The notes: generated from the sequence alone by a model not told the origin. DNA of 64,000 nucleotides from Mucilaginibacter sp. PAMC 26640 (GCA_001596135.1 CP014773.1:2604001-2668000), one strand, 5' to 3'. Shown: positions 29,976 through 39,338, counted from the first letter of the stretch. Numbers and translations: made by a program.

Positions 29976-32375
29976 ATGAAGATATCTTACAACTGGCTTA
30001 AAGAATTTATTGATACGGATAAAACCCCCGAAGAGATCTCAACGATACTCACAGGTACGGGTTTGGAGGTGGAAAGCCTGGACAAGGTACAAGCCATCCC
30101 CGGTGGATTGGAAGGCTTGCTGATAGGTTACGTAGTGGAATGTGTCAGCCACCCCAACAGCGATCACCTGCACATCACTAAAACTGATGTGGGCGGCGTT
30201 GAGCCATTGCAAATTGTTTGCGGGGCGCATAATGTGGCTGCCGGGCAAAAAGTTGTGGTGGCAACTGTAGGCACCACCATTTACCCCACCGTTGGCGAGC
30301 CGTTTAAAATAAGCAAATCAAAAATAAGGGGAGAAGCATCCGAAGGGATGATCTGTGCCGAGGATGAGATAGGTTTGGGTACCGATCATGCAGGTATTAT
30401 GGTGCTGGATGCTGATGCAAAGGTAGGCACCGCTGCTAAAGATTATTTTAAGCTGAATGATGACTACCTATACGAAATTGGGCTTACACCAAACCGGGCC
30501 GATGCAGTATCGCATTTGGGTACGGCAAGGGATGTTGCCGCTTTCTTGAAAATTGGCATCACCAAACCAGATGTTTCTGCCTTTAAAGTGGATAATAACA
30601 ATAAAGCTTTTGAGGTAATTGTTGAGAATGAACAGGCTGCCCCAAGGTACGCCGGTTTAACCATCACAGGTATTAAAGTAATTGAATCGCCCCAATGGCT
30701 TAAAGAACGTTTGGCGGTGATTGGTGTACGCAGTATCAATAATGTAGTGGATGTTACCAATTATGTGCTGCATGAACTTGGGCAGCCCTTGCATGCTTTT
30801 GACGCAGCAGCCATTGCCGGTAATAAGGTGATTGTAAAAACGGTAGCGGAAGGCACGGTATTTAAAACGCTGGATGATGCCGACCGTAAGCTAAGTGCAG
30901 ACGACCTGATGATTTGCAATGCAGAGGAGCCGATGTGTATTGCCGGCGTGTTTGGCGGTGCCAAAAGCGGCGTTAACGAGGCAAATACCAGCATTTTTTT
31001 AGAGAGCGCTTATTTCAACGCGGTATCGGTACGTAAAACAGCAAAAAGGCATGGTTTAAAAACCGATGCTTCGTTCCGTTTTGAGCGTGGCACCGACCCG
31101 GATATGCCGGTTTTTGCGCTGAAGCGTGCCGCTTTGTTGATACAACAGGTGGCGGGCGGGGTGATCTCTTCGGAGATATTCGATCATTACCCTAACCCGG
31201 TTGCTCCTTTCGAGATCAGTGTATCGTACAAAAACATCGACCGGCTGATCGGTAAAGCTATCGGTCACGAGGAGATCAAAAGCATTTTAAAGGGACTGGA
31301 TATTACCATTGTAACGGAAACAGAGGAAGGCTTAAGCTTAAAAGTGGCGCCTTACCGGGTTGATGTAACGCGGGAGGTGGATATTGTGGAGGAGATTCTG
31401 CGGATCTACGGCTACAATAACATCGAGATCCCTACCCAGATCAGGGCATCATTGAATAACTCCATCCGCCCGGAGCGCGATACGGTACAAAATGCTATTG
31501 CTGATTTGTTGAGTGCAAATGGTTTCAACGAGATCATGAACAACTCGCTTACCAAATCAACCTACTCGGACGATTTGGAACATGCCGTGAAAATTTTGAA
31601 CCCGTTAAGCAGCGATCTGGATGTGATGCGCCAGAGTATGCTTTACTCTGGATTGGAAACTGTTAATTACAACAGTAACCGCAAGGCAGCCGATTTAAAA
31701 CTTTATGAGTTTGGCAAGATCTATAGCTTTGTTGAAGAAAAATATGTGGAGTCTCAGCGCTTTTCTATTTTTATCACCGGCGCATTCAAAGCTGAGCAAT
31801 GGAACGGCAAGGCAGTAGCCACATCTTTTTACAGCCTAAAAGCGGTAGTTGATGGGATCCTCAAAAAACTCAACATAACTGATTATACCACCGCTGATCA
31901 TACTGCAGCGGGTTTGGCTTACGGGCTGCAATACCTGCGGGGTAACAAGGTGCTGGTAACGTTCGGTTCGGTAGCAGCAACAGCTTTAAAAAAGGCCGAT
32001 GTGGATAAGGAAGTTTTTTATGCCGACTTTGATTTTGATGCCATTTTGAAACTGGTTCGAAAGAACGTGATCGTGTATCAGGAAGTGAGCAAGTTCCCGG
32101 CGGTAAGGCGCGATTTGAGTATGCTGGTGGATAAGTCAGTTACCTTTAGGCAGTTGAAACAAATAGCTGCCAAAACCGATAAGAAATTATTAAAAGAGGT
32201 AAATGTTTTTGATGTGTATGTGGGCGATAAGCTGCCGGCGGGTAAGAAATCATACGCGCTGAGTTTTATATTACAGGACACGGAAAAAACTTTAACCGAT
32301 AAAGCGATTGATGCAACTATGCAGAAATTAATTTATAATTTAGACAAAGAAGCAGGAGCGGAGATCAGAAAATAA
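29976..32375 (+). CDS. pheT: Phenylalanyl-tRNA synthetase beta subunit
   Basis: 799 residues, the full bacterial beta length. Domain order: N-terminal tRNA-binding EMAP-like domain (PNSDHLHITKTDVG; VCGAHNVAAGQKVVVAT), B3/B4 editing domain (RSINNVVDVTNYVLHELGQP; MCIAGVFGGAKSGV), B5 domain, the catalytic-like core (EEILRIYGYNNIEIP; FNEIMNNSLTKS), and the C-terminal FDX-ACB anticodon-binding domain (FPAVRRDLSMLVDKSVTF). It forms (alpha-beta)2 with PheS, which is not in the window. A hairpin-containing promoter lies just upstream. Confidence 0.97.
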   Translation: MKISYNWLKEFIDTDKTPEEISTILTGTGLEVESLDKVQAIPGGLEGLLIGYVVECVSHPNSDHLHITKTDVGGVEPLQIVCGAHNVAAGQKVVVATVGTTIYPTVGEPFKISKSKIRGEASEGMICAEDEIGLGTDHAGIMVLDADAKVGTAAKDYFKLNDDYLYEIGLTPNRADAVSHLGTARDVAAFLKIGITKPDVSAFKVDNNNKAFEVIVENEQAAPRYAGLTITGIKVIESPQWLKERLAVIGVRSINNVVDVTNYVLHELGQPLHAFDAAAIAGNKVIVKTVAEGTVFKTLDDADRKLSADDLMICNAEEPMCIAGVFGGAKSGVNEANTSIFLESAYFNAVSVRKTAKRHGLKTDASFRFERGTDPDMPVFALKRAALLIQQVAGGVISSEIFDHYPNPVAPFEISVSYKNIDRLIGKAIGHEEIKSILKGLDITIVTETEEGLSLKVAPYRVDVTREVDIVEEILRIYGYNNIEIPTQIRASLNNSIRPERDTVQNAIADLLSANGFNEIMNNSLTKSTYSDDLEHAVKILNPLSSDLDVMRQSMLYSGLETVNYNSNRKAADLKLYEFGKIYSFVEEKYVESQRFSIFITGAFKAEQWNGKAVATSFYSLKAVVDGILKKLNITDYTTADHTAAGLAYGLQYLRGNKVLVTFGSVAATALKKADVDKEVFYADFDFDAILKLVRKNVIVYQEVSKFPAVRRDLSMLVDKSVTFRQLKQIAAKTDKKLLKEVNVFDVYVGDKLPAGKKSYALSFILQDTEKTLTDKAIDATMQKLIYNLDKEAGAEIRK

Positions 32376-32456
32376 TTAGTGAAGGATTGAATTGGTGATG
32401 AGCGATTGAAAAATCACACGAAATCACTAACTCACTCAATTACTAATTCACTAATT
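32374..32456. repeat. Word-repeat inverted repeat after pheT
   Basis: AATTAGTGAA (32374-32383, overlapping the pheT stop) is exactly mirrored by TTCACTAATT (32447-32456). Between are variations on the words GATTGAATTGG, AATCACTAA and CTCACTCAATT. It could act as a terminator-like hairpin without a T run. Confidence 0.6.
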
Positions 32457-32495
32457 GCTTAAGTAAACACTAATTTAATAAATCACTCATAAAGA

Positions 32496-32786
32496 ATGCC
32501 TTCAGTAGCAGAACAATTAACAAAAGTTGTATATAAAACCGAGCGTTTAATTGAGCTTTGTACTGCTTTACAGGAAGAAAACGACTTGCTGAAACTGGAA
32601 AGCGAGGCCCTGAATGTGGCCCTTAAAGCCAGTACCAGTAAGACGAAAGACCTGGAAGAGAAGCTTCGTGTATTGAAAGTGGCAAAATCATTTTCAGAAA
32701 CAAATGAAAAAAGTGTTGACATTAAGCAAAAAATTAACGACTTTGTGCAGGAAATAGATAAGTGTATTGTATTGCTGAAAAAGTAA
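32496..32786 (+). CDS. Small coiled-coil protein, ZapB-like
   Basis: 96 residues, almost entirely heptad-patterned helix (LIELCTALQEENDLLKLES; STSKTKDLEEKLRVLKVAK), with no signal peptide or membrane segment. It is 21 bases upstream of zapA, the Z-ring protein. A small coiled coil next to ZapA suggests a ZapB-type partner that links ZapA-FtsZ bundles, but sequence likeness of coiled coils is weak evidence, so this is inference from context. Confidence 0.72.
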   Translation: MPSVAEQLTKVVYKTERLIELCTALQEENDLLKLESEALNVALKASTSKTKDLEEKLRVLKVAKSFSETNEKSVDIKQKINDFVQEIDKCIVLLKK

Positions 32787-32807
32787 TACAAAAAGTGAAA
32801 AGCTCAA

Positions 32808-33101
32808 ATGGGAGAAATCTCAATAAAAATAAATATTGCCGACCGCGTTTACCCCTTGAAGGTGAACATGGAAGAGGAAGAGATAATAAGAAGGGCAGCC
32901 AAGCTGATCAATGACCGCATAAAAGAGTATCAGGAGAACTATGCGGTACGCGATAAACAGGATTTGCTTTCGATGTGTGTGTTGCACTACGCAACATCAT
33001 CATTAAAAGCTGATAAAAAAGTTACTACGGATGATTCTGAAGTAACCGAAAAGGTTTATCAGTTGGATCATTTACTGACCGAGTTTTTTTCTAAACAATA
33101 A
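32808..33101 (+). CDS. zapA: Cell division protein ZapA
   Basis: 97 residues. The N-terminal ZapA domain is clear: ISIKINIADRVYPLKVNMEE followed by EIIRRAAKLINDRIKEYQ, then a helical C-terminal dimerisation part (DKQDLLSMCVLHYATSSLK). ZapA binds FtsZ and promotes bundling of the Z ring. It is co-directional with the ZapB-like gene, a candidate structured RNA and rny. Confidence 0.9.
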   Translation: MGEISIKINIADRVYPLKVNMEEEEIIRRAAKLINDRIKEYQENYAVRDKQDLLSMCVLHYATSSLKADKKVTTDDSEVTEKVYQLDHLLTEFFSKQ

Positions 33102-33221
33102 CGTTCTTTAAAATAGAGCAGAAAGAGCATAGGGCCAAAAGGTAAAAGCATAAAGCAGGTAAAAGGGCTTTCAGCTTTAGTCTTTCAGCTTTTAGTTTTC
33201 CGCTTCAAACGAGCTATTAAG

Positions 33222-33396
33222 ATTTAACCGCAGTTAAATTTTAAGTTTCACTATTAAAAACTTAACGCTTCAATATCTTCGGATCCAAAGCGGCATGCGT
33301 TGATCGTGTATTTAACGGTAACCCGTGATCCCGACCCATCCGACAAGAAGTTTTAACAATACATGACACTTAGAAGTTTAGTTGCGGTTTTTTTAT
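33222..33396 (+). ncRNA. Candidate structured RNA, 6S-like, between zapA and rny
   Basis: The gap of 312 bases has no coding frame but holds a nested fold. A closing stem pairs AACCGCA (33226-33232, with GTTAAA following) against TTTAG-TTGCGGTT (33378-33389). Inside are a perfect hairpin TTAAGTTT/AAACTTAA (33241-33265) and TCGGAT (33279-33284) pairing with ATCCGA (33338-33343). A T7 run after 33388 makes the end terminator-like. Length ~175, a long closed rod and the position after zapA all fit 6S RNA, as in E. coli. 6S identity is inference; the fold is seen by eye only. Upstream 33120-33205 is CTTTCAGCTTT-type word repeat. Confidence 0.5.
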
Positions 33397-33413
33397 TTTA
33401 TATAACCTAAAAA

Positions 33414-34979
33414 ATGAATTCATATTTGTACTTGATAATTGGTCTCCTCGTGGGAGTGCCAACGGGCATTGTTATAGGCCGTTTCCTGCTTAGGAAACTG
33501 TTTAAAGACCAGGAAGTAAACGCCCAGAATAAAGTTAAGAAGATCTTAAAAGACGCCGAAAATAACGCCGAGATACTGAAAAAGAACCGCCAGCTGGAAG
33601 CTAAGGAAAAATTCCTGCAGTTGAAAGCTGAACATGAGCAGGAAGTAAATGCCAAAAATAACACGCTGAACCAGCGCGAAAATGGTATCAAACAAAAAGA
33701 GCAGTCGTTTAATCAAAAACTGGAGAACCTTAACCGTAAGGAATCTGAGCTGGATAATTCCCGTAAAAAGTTAGATGCACAAACCGAAACCCTGGTAAAA
33801 AAACAGGAAGAAGTTGAGCATATTAAAAATCAGCATGTTGTGGAGCTGGAAAACATTGCCGGGTTAAGCGCTGAAGAAGCTAAGAACCAGCTGATTGATA
33901 ATTTGCGCGAAGAAGCCCGCAGCAAAGCGATGGCTCAAATCAAAGATATTGTTGACGAAGCAAAGTTAACAGCCAGTAAAGAAGCTAAAAAGATCGTCAT
34001 CCAAACCATTCAGCGTACGGCTACAGAGAGCGCTATTGAAAATACCGTATCTATCTTCAATATTGAGAATGATGAGATCAAGGGCCGCATCATCGGCAGG
34101 GAAGGCCGTAATATCCGTGCGCTGGAAGCAGCAACCGGTATCGAGATCATTGTAGATGATACCCCCGAGGCCATCATCTTATCTGGTTTTGACCCTGTGC
34201 GCCGCGAGATTGCCCGTTTGGCCATGCACCGTTTGGTAACAGACGGAAGGATCCACCCGGCACGTATTGAGGAAGTGGTTGCTAAAACCCGGAAGCAGAT
34301 AGAGGAGGAGATTGTTGAGATAGGCGAACGTACCGTGATCGATCTGGGCATTAACGGCCTGCACCCGGAACTGATCCGTATGGTGGGCAGGATGCGCTAC
34401 CGTTCATCTTACGGACAAAACCTGTTACAACACTCGCGCGAGGTAGCCAACTTCTGCGCTACTATGGCGGCAGAGCTAGGTTTGAATGTAAAGCTGGCGA
34501 AACGCGCAGGCTTATTGCACGATATTGGTAAGGTGCCAGATGACAACCCGGAATTGCCACACGCAATTTTAGGTATGCAATTGGCTGAAAAATATAAAGA
34601 ACACCCGGAAGTTTGTAACGCTATCGGCGCCCACCACGATGAAGTGGAAATGACGTCGATGCTGTCGCCGATCATACAGGTTTGTGATGCGATTTCAGGC
34701 GCAAGGCCGGGTGCACGCCGCGAAGTGGTAGAAAGTTACATCAAGCGTTTAAAAGACCTGGAGGAGCTTGCTTTGTCGTATCCTGGGGTGGAGAAAACCT
34801 TTGCTATCCAGGCCGGCCGCGAATTGCGCGTTGTTGTTGAAAGTGAAAAGATAAGCGATGCCCAAAGCGAAATACTTGCGGCAGATATCTCTAACCGGAT
34901 CCAAACAGAAATGACCTACCCGGGCCAGATAAAAGTTACCGTGATAAGGGAAACCCGTTCGGTGGCGTTTGCAAAATAA
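33414..34979 (+). CDS. rny: Ribonuclease Y
   Basis: 521 residues. An N-terminal membrane anchor ([17 protein letters not shown]), a long coiled coil to residue ~200, KH domain with [19 protein letters not shown], then the HD phosphohydrolase domain with [17 protein letters not shown] and [11 protein letters not shown]. RNase Y is a membrane-bound endoribonuclease that starts mRNA decay. Full family length, and ends in front of a strong terminator. Confidence 0.96.
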   Translation: MNSYLYLIIGLLVGVPTGIVIGRFLLRKLFKDQEVNAQNKVKKILKDAENNAEILKKNRQLEAKEKFLQLKAEHEQEVNAKNNTLNQRENGIKQKEQSFNQKLENLNRKESELDNSRKKLDAQTETLVKKQEEVEHIKNQHVVELENIAGLSAEEAKNQLIDNLREEARSKAMAQIKDIVDEAKLTASKEAKKIVIQTIQRTATESAIENTVSIFNIENDEIKGRIIGREGRNIRALEAATGIEIIVDDTPEAIILSGFDPVRREIARLAMHRLVTDGRIHPARIEEVVAKTRKQIEEEIVEIGERTVIDLGINGLHPELIRMVGRMRYRSSYGQNLLQHSREVANFCATMAAELGLNVKLAKRAGLLHDIGKVPDDNPELPHAILGMQLAEKYKEHPEVCNAIGAHHDEVEMTSMLSPIIQVCDAISGARPGARREVVESYIKRLKDLEELALSYPGVEKTFAIQAGRELRVVVESEKISDAQSEILAADISNRIQTEMTYPGQIKVTVIRETRSVAFAK

Positions 34980-34995
34980 ATAAAGCTTAAATTTG

Positions 34996-35026
34996 AGCCC
35001 TCTCCCAAACAGAGAGGGCTTTTTTT
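34996..35026 (+). terminator. Intrinsic terminator of rny
   Basis: AGCCCTCTC (34996-35004) pairs with GAGAGGGCT (35012-35020), loop CCAAACA, then T7. Strong. Confidence 0.92.
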
Positions 35027-35031
35027 ATTTT

Positions 35032-35571
35032 ATGGCAAAACCCAACCCCAATACAATCCGGCCCATCCTTCAAAAAAAGGAAGATATGCGCCCCGTTGAT
35101 GTTTTTTTTAGCCGGCTGGATGCGAGCCACAAAAACGCAACTAACAGACTGCTGCATTATATCTGCGTACCGTTAATGTTATTTGCATTGTTGGCCATTA
35201 CCTGGGCTATCCCATTTCCATACCTAAAATTTATAGGCAGTTACAACGGCATGTTTAACTGGGCTTCGTTTTTAATTGCTTTTTGTGTGTACTACACCTT
35301 AAAGCTTTCACCAATATTATCTTATACCATGCTGATCCTGCTGTTCGGTTTAAGCTATGGCGTATCGCTGCTGGCTGCGTGGGAGCTGGCAGGTGGTATA
35401 CCGCTCATCTGGATGGGTACCTTGCTGTTGGCAATTGCGTGGCTTGGCCAGTATTTGGGCAGTAAGCAAGAAGGCAATCCTGCATCTTTTAAGGATGATA
35501 CGCAGCTGGTATTAATTACCCCCATATGGGTGCTGTACAGTTTGTTCAAAAGACTGGGCTGGAGGTATTAG
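35032..35571 (+). CDS. DUF962 (Mpo1-like) membrane protein
   Basis: 179 residues from ATG 35032; an earlier start at 34993 would lie inside the rny terminator. The N-terminal DVFFSRLDASHKNATNRLLHY carries the conserved His of the DUF962/Mpo1 family, followed by about four membrane helices. The yeast member Mpo1 is a dioxygenase in alpha-oxidation of 2-hydroxy fatty acids. In a Sphingobacteriaceae genome with hydroxylated sphingolipids this would make sense, but the link is inference. The convergent olsF-like gene ends 189 bases away. Confidence 0.82.
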   Translation: MAKPNPNTIRPILQKKEDMRPVDVFFSRLDASHKNATNRLLHYICVPLMLFALLAITWAIPFPYLKFIGSYNGMFNWASFLIAFCVYYTLKLSPILSYTMLILLFGLSYGVSLLAAWELAGGIPLIWMGTLLLAIAWLGQYLGSKQEGNPASFKDDTQLVLITPIWVLYSLFKRLGWRY

Positions 35572-35603
35572 GAAATAACGACGTAGAAGCGATTATTTCC
35601 ACC

Positions 35604-35627
35604 GTTGTTGGTCTTTTCACCAACAAC
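35604..35627. terminator. Hairpin between converging genes
   Basis: GTTGTTGGT (35604-35612) pairs with ACCAACAAC (35619-35627), loop CTTTTC. No T run follows, so termination is likely only partly intrinsic. It lies between DUF962 (+) and the acyltransferase gene (-). Confidence 0.5.
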
Positions 35628-35759
35628 CTTCAGGACAAGTTAACGCCTTGGCAAATGGCAAGCACTCGAAGTATGATGAATGGTTCTACATGCTCACCAT
35701 CACAGGATGGGTCCGGGCCCCCAATCAAATCATCAACCGAAAAAACAGCTTTAGCCCGA

Positions 35760-37514
35760 TTACAGGTTTTTACCCAGCTTCTCCAAAATATCCTGCGGTA
35801 CTTTTTCCAGATCCAATACGAGGAACCCATCCAGGCAATCAGCAAATTTGGGGTCGATATTAAAGCTGATAATTTTTGCGTTGAGCTGGATGTATTGGCG
35901 TAGCAGCACGGGTACCTTCATATTATGCGTTTCCACTTCGGAGATCAGGTTATCCAGTCCTTTAAAGCTATCTCCGCCGCTCATCAGCAGGTCGGTATCA
36001 ATGTTATCAAAATCAACTTTAAACTTTTTACGGGGCTTAACATACTGCGCCAGATCATGGTCAAAATGGTTACGGTTGATATAATCAACAATAAGCGATT
36101 TAGAGAACTTGGAGAATGAATTGCTGATACTTACAGGCCCGATAAGGTAACGGTAGCGCGGGTTATCTATCAGGTATTTTAAAATACCTTTCCAAAGCAG
36201 GAAGAGGGGCAGGGGTTTTTGCTGGTATTCCTTACGGATCCACGAACGGCCCAGTTCCAGGCTCTTCTTTAATACCGGGGTGAATTGCTCTTTTAATTTA
36301 AACAGTTCGTTAATATAGAAACCTTTTTTGCCAACGCTGTAAAAGATCTCATCGCCGAGCCCAATGCGGTAAGCGCCAACAATCATTTTGGCGTCTACGT
36401 CCCAAATAAACAGGTGGTGATAATAAATATCATATTCGTCCAGGTCGGTTGCTTTGTTGGTTCCCTCGCCTACCTCCCGAAAGGTAACTTCCCGCAGGCG
36501 GCCTATCTCGCGGATAGTGCACGGAATGGCAGAAGTTGGGGCAATAAATACCTCATAGTTTTTCTCAGTCCAAATTTTATAGTGGTCGCGGAGGGGAGCG
36601 ATCTCTGCCTCCAGCTTATCGGCCATCGTTTCCGGCACAATGGCTTCGGGTAATTTTTTTACCCGGAACAGGTTTCGCGGGCTAAAGATCTTCTTCTCTT
36701 CCTCAAGCCCGGCACCCAGCGCATAAGTTTTGGCCCGGAGAAAATTAAGCACTTTAGTAGCATTGTTATTGTCCGGAATATCAGCCACCTTGATCGGTTT
36801 GCCGATCCGGAGTTTAATCGTTCGCCCTTGTTTGTTAAACAATTCAGAAGGGAGCTTGGCAGTGCGCAACGCCGGGTGAATAAGGCTCAGCAGGTTAAAC
36901 AGCAGGCCATTATTGCCATGGAAATATATCGGTACAACCGGCACCTTAGCTTTAGCGATGATCTTACCCACTACAGGGTGCCATAGGCGGTCGGTGATCT
37001 CTTGTTTTTCCATTTTAAAGGTAGATACCTCTCCGGCCGGGAAAATGCCTATGGGCGTGCCGCTATGCAGCAGCTCCAGCGTATTTTTTAAGCCGCTGAT
37101 GCTGGAGGAGTGTTCTACGTTCTCAAATGGGTTAACAGCGATGAAGTAATCGGACAGGTTGGGGATCTTCTTTAGCAGGAAATTGGCCATTAGCTTGGCA
37201 TCCGGCCTAACCATGCAAAGTATCTTTAGTAACACCATGCCTTCAATACCACCATAGGGGTGATTGGCTATTGCTATAAAAGCGCCGTCTTTAGGGATAT
37301 TCTTCAGTTCTTTTTCGTCAAAGTCTATTTCGATGCCGCAACCTTTTAAAATGGCATCAACAAAATCAGGCCCCTGCTTTGGCTGAGCCTGGGCAAATAG
37401 GTCGTTTACCTGGTTAATCTTCATCAACTCCATCAGGAACGACGCCAGGCCGGGCATTTTCAATTTATCCAGTTTAGTGGCTTTGGCGAACTCCTCGGTG
37501 GTTATTATTTTCAT
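35760..37514 (-). CDS. olsF: OlsF-type bifunctional acyltransferase (PlsC + GNAT-like domains)
   Basis: 584 residues joining two acyltransferase domains. N-terminal: a PlsC-type O-acyltransferase with AIANHPYGGIEGMVLLK (Asn-His of the NHxxxxD-like motif), PIGIFPAGEVSTFKME and KAKVPVVPIYFHGNNG. C-terminal: a GNAT/hemolysin-type N-acyltransferase (CTIREIGRLREVTFREVG, IVGAYRIGLGDE). This order matches OlsF, known to make ornithine lipids from ornithine in one protein, where the N-terminal half does the O- and the C-terminal half the N-acylation. Glycine lipids (GlsB/GlsA) are the alternative product in Bacteroidota. No signal peptide; membrane-associated. Confidence 0.78.
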   Translation of the reverse strand: MKIITTEEFAKATKLDKLKMPGLASFLMELMKINQVNDLFAQAQPKQGPDFVDAILKGCGIEIDFDEKELKNIPKDGAFIAIANHPYGGIEGMVLLKILCMVRPDAKLMANFLLKKIPNLSDYFIAVNPFENVEHSSSISGLKNTLELLHSGTPIGIFPAGEVSTFKMEKQEITDRLWHPVVGKIIAKAKVPVVPIYFHGNNGLLFNLLSLIHPALRTAKLPSELFNKQGRTIKLRIGKPIKVADIPDNNNATKVLNFLRAKTYALGAGLEEEKKIFSPRNLFRVKKLPEAIVPETMADKLEAEIAPLRDHYKIWTEKNYEVFIAPTSAIPCTIREIGRLREVTFREVGEGTNKATDLDEYDIYYHHLFIWDVDAKMIVGAYRIGLGDEIFYSVGKKGFYINELFKLKEQFTPVLKKSLELGRSWIRKEYQQKPLPLFLLWKGILKYLIDNPRYRYLIGPVSISNSFSKFSKSLIVDYINRNHFDHDLAQYVKPRKKFKVDFDNIDTDLLMSGGDSFKGLDNLISEVETHNMKVPVLLRQYIQLNAKIISFNIDPKFADCLDGFLVLDLEKVPQDILEKLGKNL

Positions 37515-37575
37515 CCTGTTTTTAGCGAAGTAAATGTGGTTAAAATTATTACTTTAACGGTTGCAAAGTGTTGAT

Positions 37576-38427
37576 ATGAAAGCGCAGATTAAAAATTACA
37601 TGTCCCTTACCAAAAAAGAATGGAACGGTATGCTTGTGCTGGTTATTTTGATAGTTGCAATTTTAGCTGCGCCTTACGCTTATCAATGGTATCACAAAGA
37701 TAGCACAATTAACATCAAAGAGTTCAACGAGGCTGTTTTGCAGTTGAAGAAAGCTAACCCGGGCAGTTTTTCGGCCGGTAACAATTCCGCGGCGCATAAT
37801 TTAAGCAAGCCCCTTTATTTTAAGTTCGATCCCAATAATTTACCGGCCGACAGATGGAAAATGCTGGGCCTTACGGATAAACAGATCACAACTATACAGC
37901 ATTACCACGCGAAGGGCGGCAGGTTTTACAAGGCTGCCGACTTCAAGAAGATCTACGGAATTGCTGATAGCAACTACAAAGCGCTTGCGCCATATATGCA
38001 AATAAGCGCCGTAGAAATGCCCATCGCCGAGGTTGTAGAGCTCAACACTGCCGACTCGGCCAAACTCACCGCTCTCAACGGCATTGGCCCTTCCTTTGCC
38101 ACACGCATTATTTATTACCGGGAGCGGCTTGGCGGGTTCGTTAATAAAGAACAGTTAAAGGAGGTGTTCGGCTTTGATGAGCTAAAGTATAATGAATTAA
38201 AGGGCCTGGTAAAGGTTGATCCAAGGCGCATAAAAAAGATAGCAATCAACACCATTACTTTCGATCAGTTGCGGCTAATGCCCTACCTAAACTACAAACA
38301 GGTAAATGCCATTATAGAATACCGTAAACAGCACGGCAACTACAGTGCGATGGCTGATTTAAAGAATATAGCCATCGTAGATGAAGGAATTTTGCGTAAA
38401 ATTGAACCTTACATTAGTTATAAATGA
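37576..38427 (+). CDS. Helix-hairpin-helix (ComEA-like) domain protein, membrane-anchored
   Basis: 283 residues from ATG 37576; a TTG five codons upstream is an alternative. One N-terminal membrane helix (GMLVLVILIVAILAAPYA), a linker, then repeated HhH units: LGLTDKQITTIQHYHAKGGR, VELNTADSAKLTALNGIG PSFATRII and a third RKQHGNYSAMADLKNI. This is the arrangement of ComEA-like DNA-binding proteins and of related Bacteroidota HhH proteins. DNA binding is likely. The last four bases overlap the apt start (ATGA), so the two are translationally coupled, although no functional link is known. Confidence 0.85.
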   Translation: MKAQIKNYMSLTKKEWNGMLVLVILIVAILAAPYAYQWYHKDSTINIKEFNEAVLQLKKANPGSFSAGNNSAAHNLSKPLYFKFDPNNLPADRWKMLGLTDKQITTIQHYHAKGGRFYKAADFKKIYGIADSNYKALAPYMQISAVEMPIAEVVELNTADSAKLTALNGIGPSFATRIIYYRERLGGFVNKEQLKEVFGFDELKYNELKGLVKVDPRRIKKIAINTITFDQLRLMPYLNYKQVNAIIEYRKQHGNYSAMADLKNIAIVDEGILRKIEPYISYK

Positions 38428-38951
38428 TTCAGCAGCAAATAAAGGCCGTCATCCGCGATATTCCCGATTTCCCTAAACCAGGCATTGTTTTTAAAGATAT
38501 CACCCCAATATTGAAAGATCCTGCTTTGTGCGAAGGGATTGTTAACGCATTTGTTGAAGGTTTAAAGGGTACGAAAATCGATGCGATAGCAGGAGTGGAG
38601 AGCCGGGGCTTTTTGTTCGGGCTTATACTGGCTACAAAATTAGGTGTGCCGTTTGTCCCGGTACGCAAAGCGGGTAAGTTGCCGCATACGGTGAAGCAAA
38701 AAGTATATGAGCTGGAGTACGGCACAGCTACTATAGAATTACATACAGATGCCTTTAAACCCGGCGACCATATCCTAATCCACGATGACCTATTAGCCAC
38801 CGGTGGTACCGTTATGGCAGCGAGTGAACTTATCCAGGAAATGGGTGGTATTGTTGCGGGTTTCACTTTTGTAATTGGCCTTGGTTTTTTAAACGGTCTG
38901 GAAAAGATATCACCGGTAAGTGATAAAATAATAGTCCTCGCAGCTTATTAA
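38424..38951 (+). CDS. apt: Adenine phosphoribosyltransferase
   Basis: 175 residues. The protein turns adenine and PRPP into AMP for purine salvage. IRDIPDFPKPGIVFKDITP is the typical N-terminus, GVESRGFLFG holds a substrate loop, and the PRPP-binding motif is ILIHDDLLATGGT. Start overlaps the previous stop by four bases. It is followed by a 387-base gap. Confidence 0.96.
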   Translation: MIQQQIKAVIRDIPDFPKPGIVFKDITPILKDPALCEGIVNAFVEGLKGTKIDAIAGVESRGFLFGLILATKLGVPFVPVRKAGKLPHTVKQKVYELEYGTATIELHTDAFKPGDHILIHDDLLATGGTVMAASELIQEMGGIVAGFTFVIGLGFLNGLEKISPVSDKIIVLAAY

Positions 38952-39338
38952 ATACTAAGCCAGCTCCGGTGTTTTTTTCAGAATACGGGAAGAATTCAGT
39001 AGTTGATTTATGTATTTATGACAGTTATAATGCGCACTGACAGCGGCCTGGAATCTATTTTATAAATATTTAAGTATCTGTTTATCTGTTCATTATATTT
39101 AAATTAGATCTTTTTTGTTCGGCCCGTTCATGTGCTGGCTGATTTTTTAGGCTTTTCGTTTTAATGTCCGTCCGAAGGCGACAATTTGTAAACTTCGAAA
39201 TAGTTTTTGAGCCTCAATTCGTACTCGATAATAAAAATTAATATTTGCCATCATAATAGCAAAAACGCCGGAACACCCTTGATTATTTATGGCTTTAGAT
39301 TTTAGTTATTAACTTTAATCCGCCAGCTATACCATATT
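38952..39338. other. Gene-free stretch between apt and the DUF6377 regulator
   Basis: A/T-rich, without a frame longer than a few dozen codons, with no clear hairpin or repeat. The promoter of the regulator must lie at its right end; I saw only imperfect -7 boxes (AATATTTG at 39240-39247). Confidence 0.5.

Noticed and set aside
34993..35031. Upstream start for the DUF962 gene
   Set aside because: It would begin inside the rny terminator stem; ATG 35032 gives the normal N-terminus.
35526..35903. 125-codon frame at the DUF962-olsF junction
   Set aside because: It overlaps the ends of both real genes and a hairpin; composition does not look coding.
38429..38866. 145-codon frame antisense to apt
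   Set aside because: Shadow of apt.
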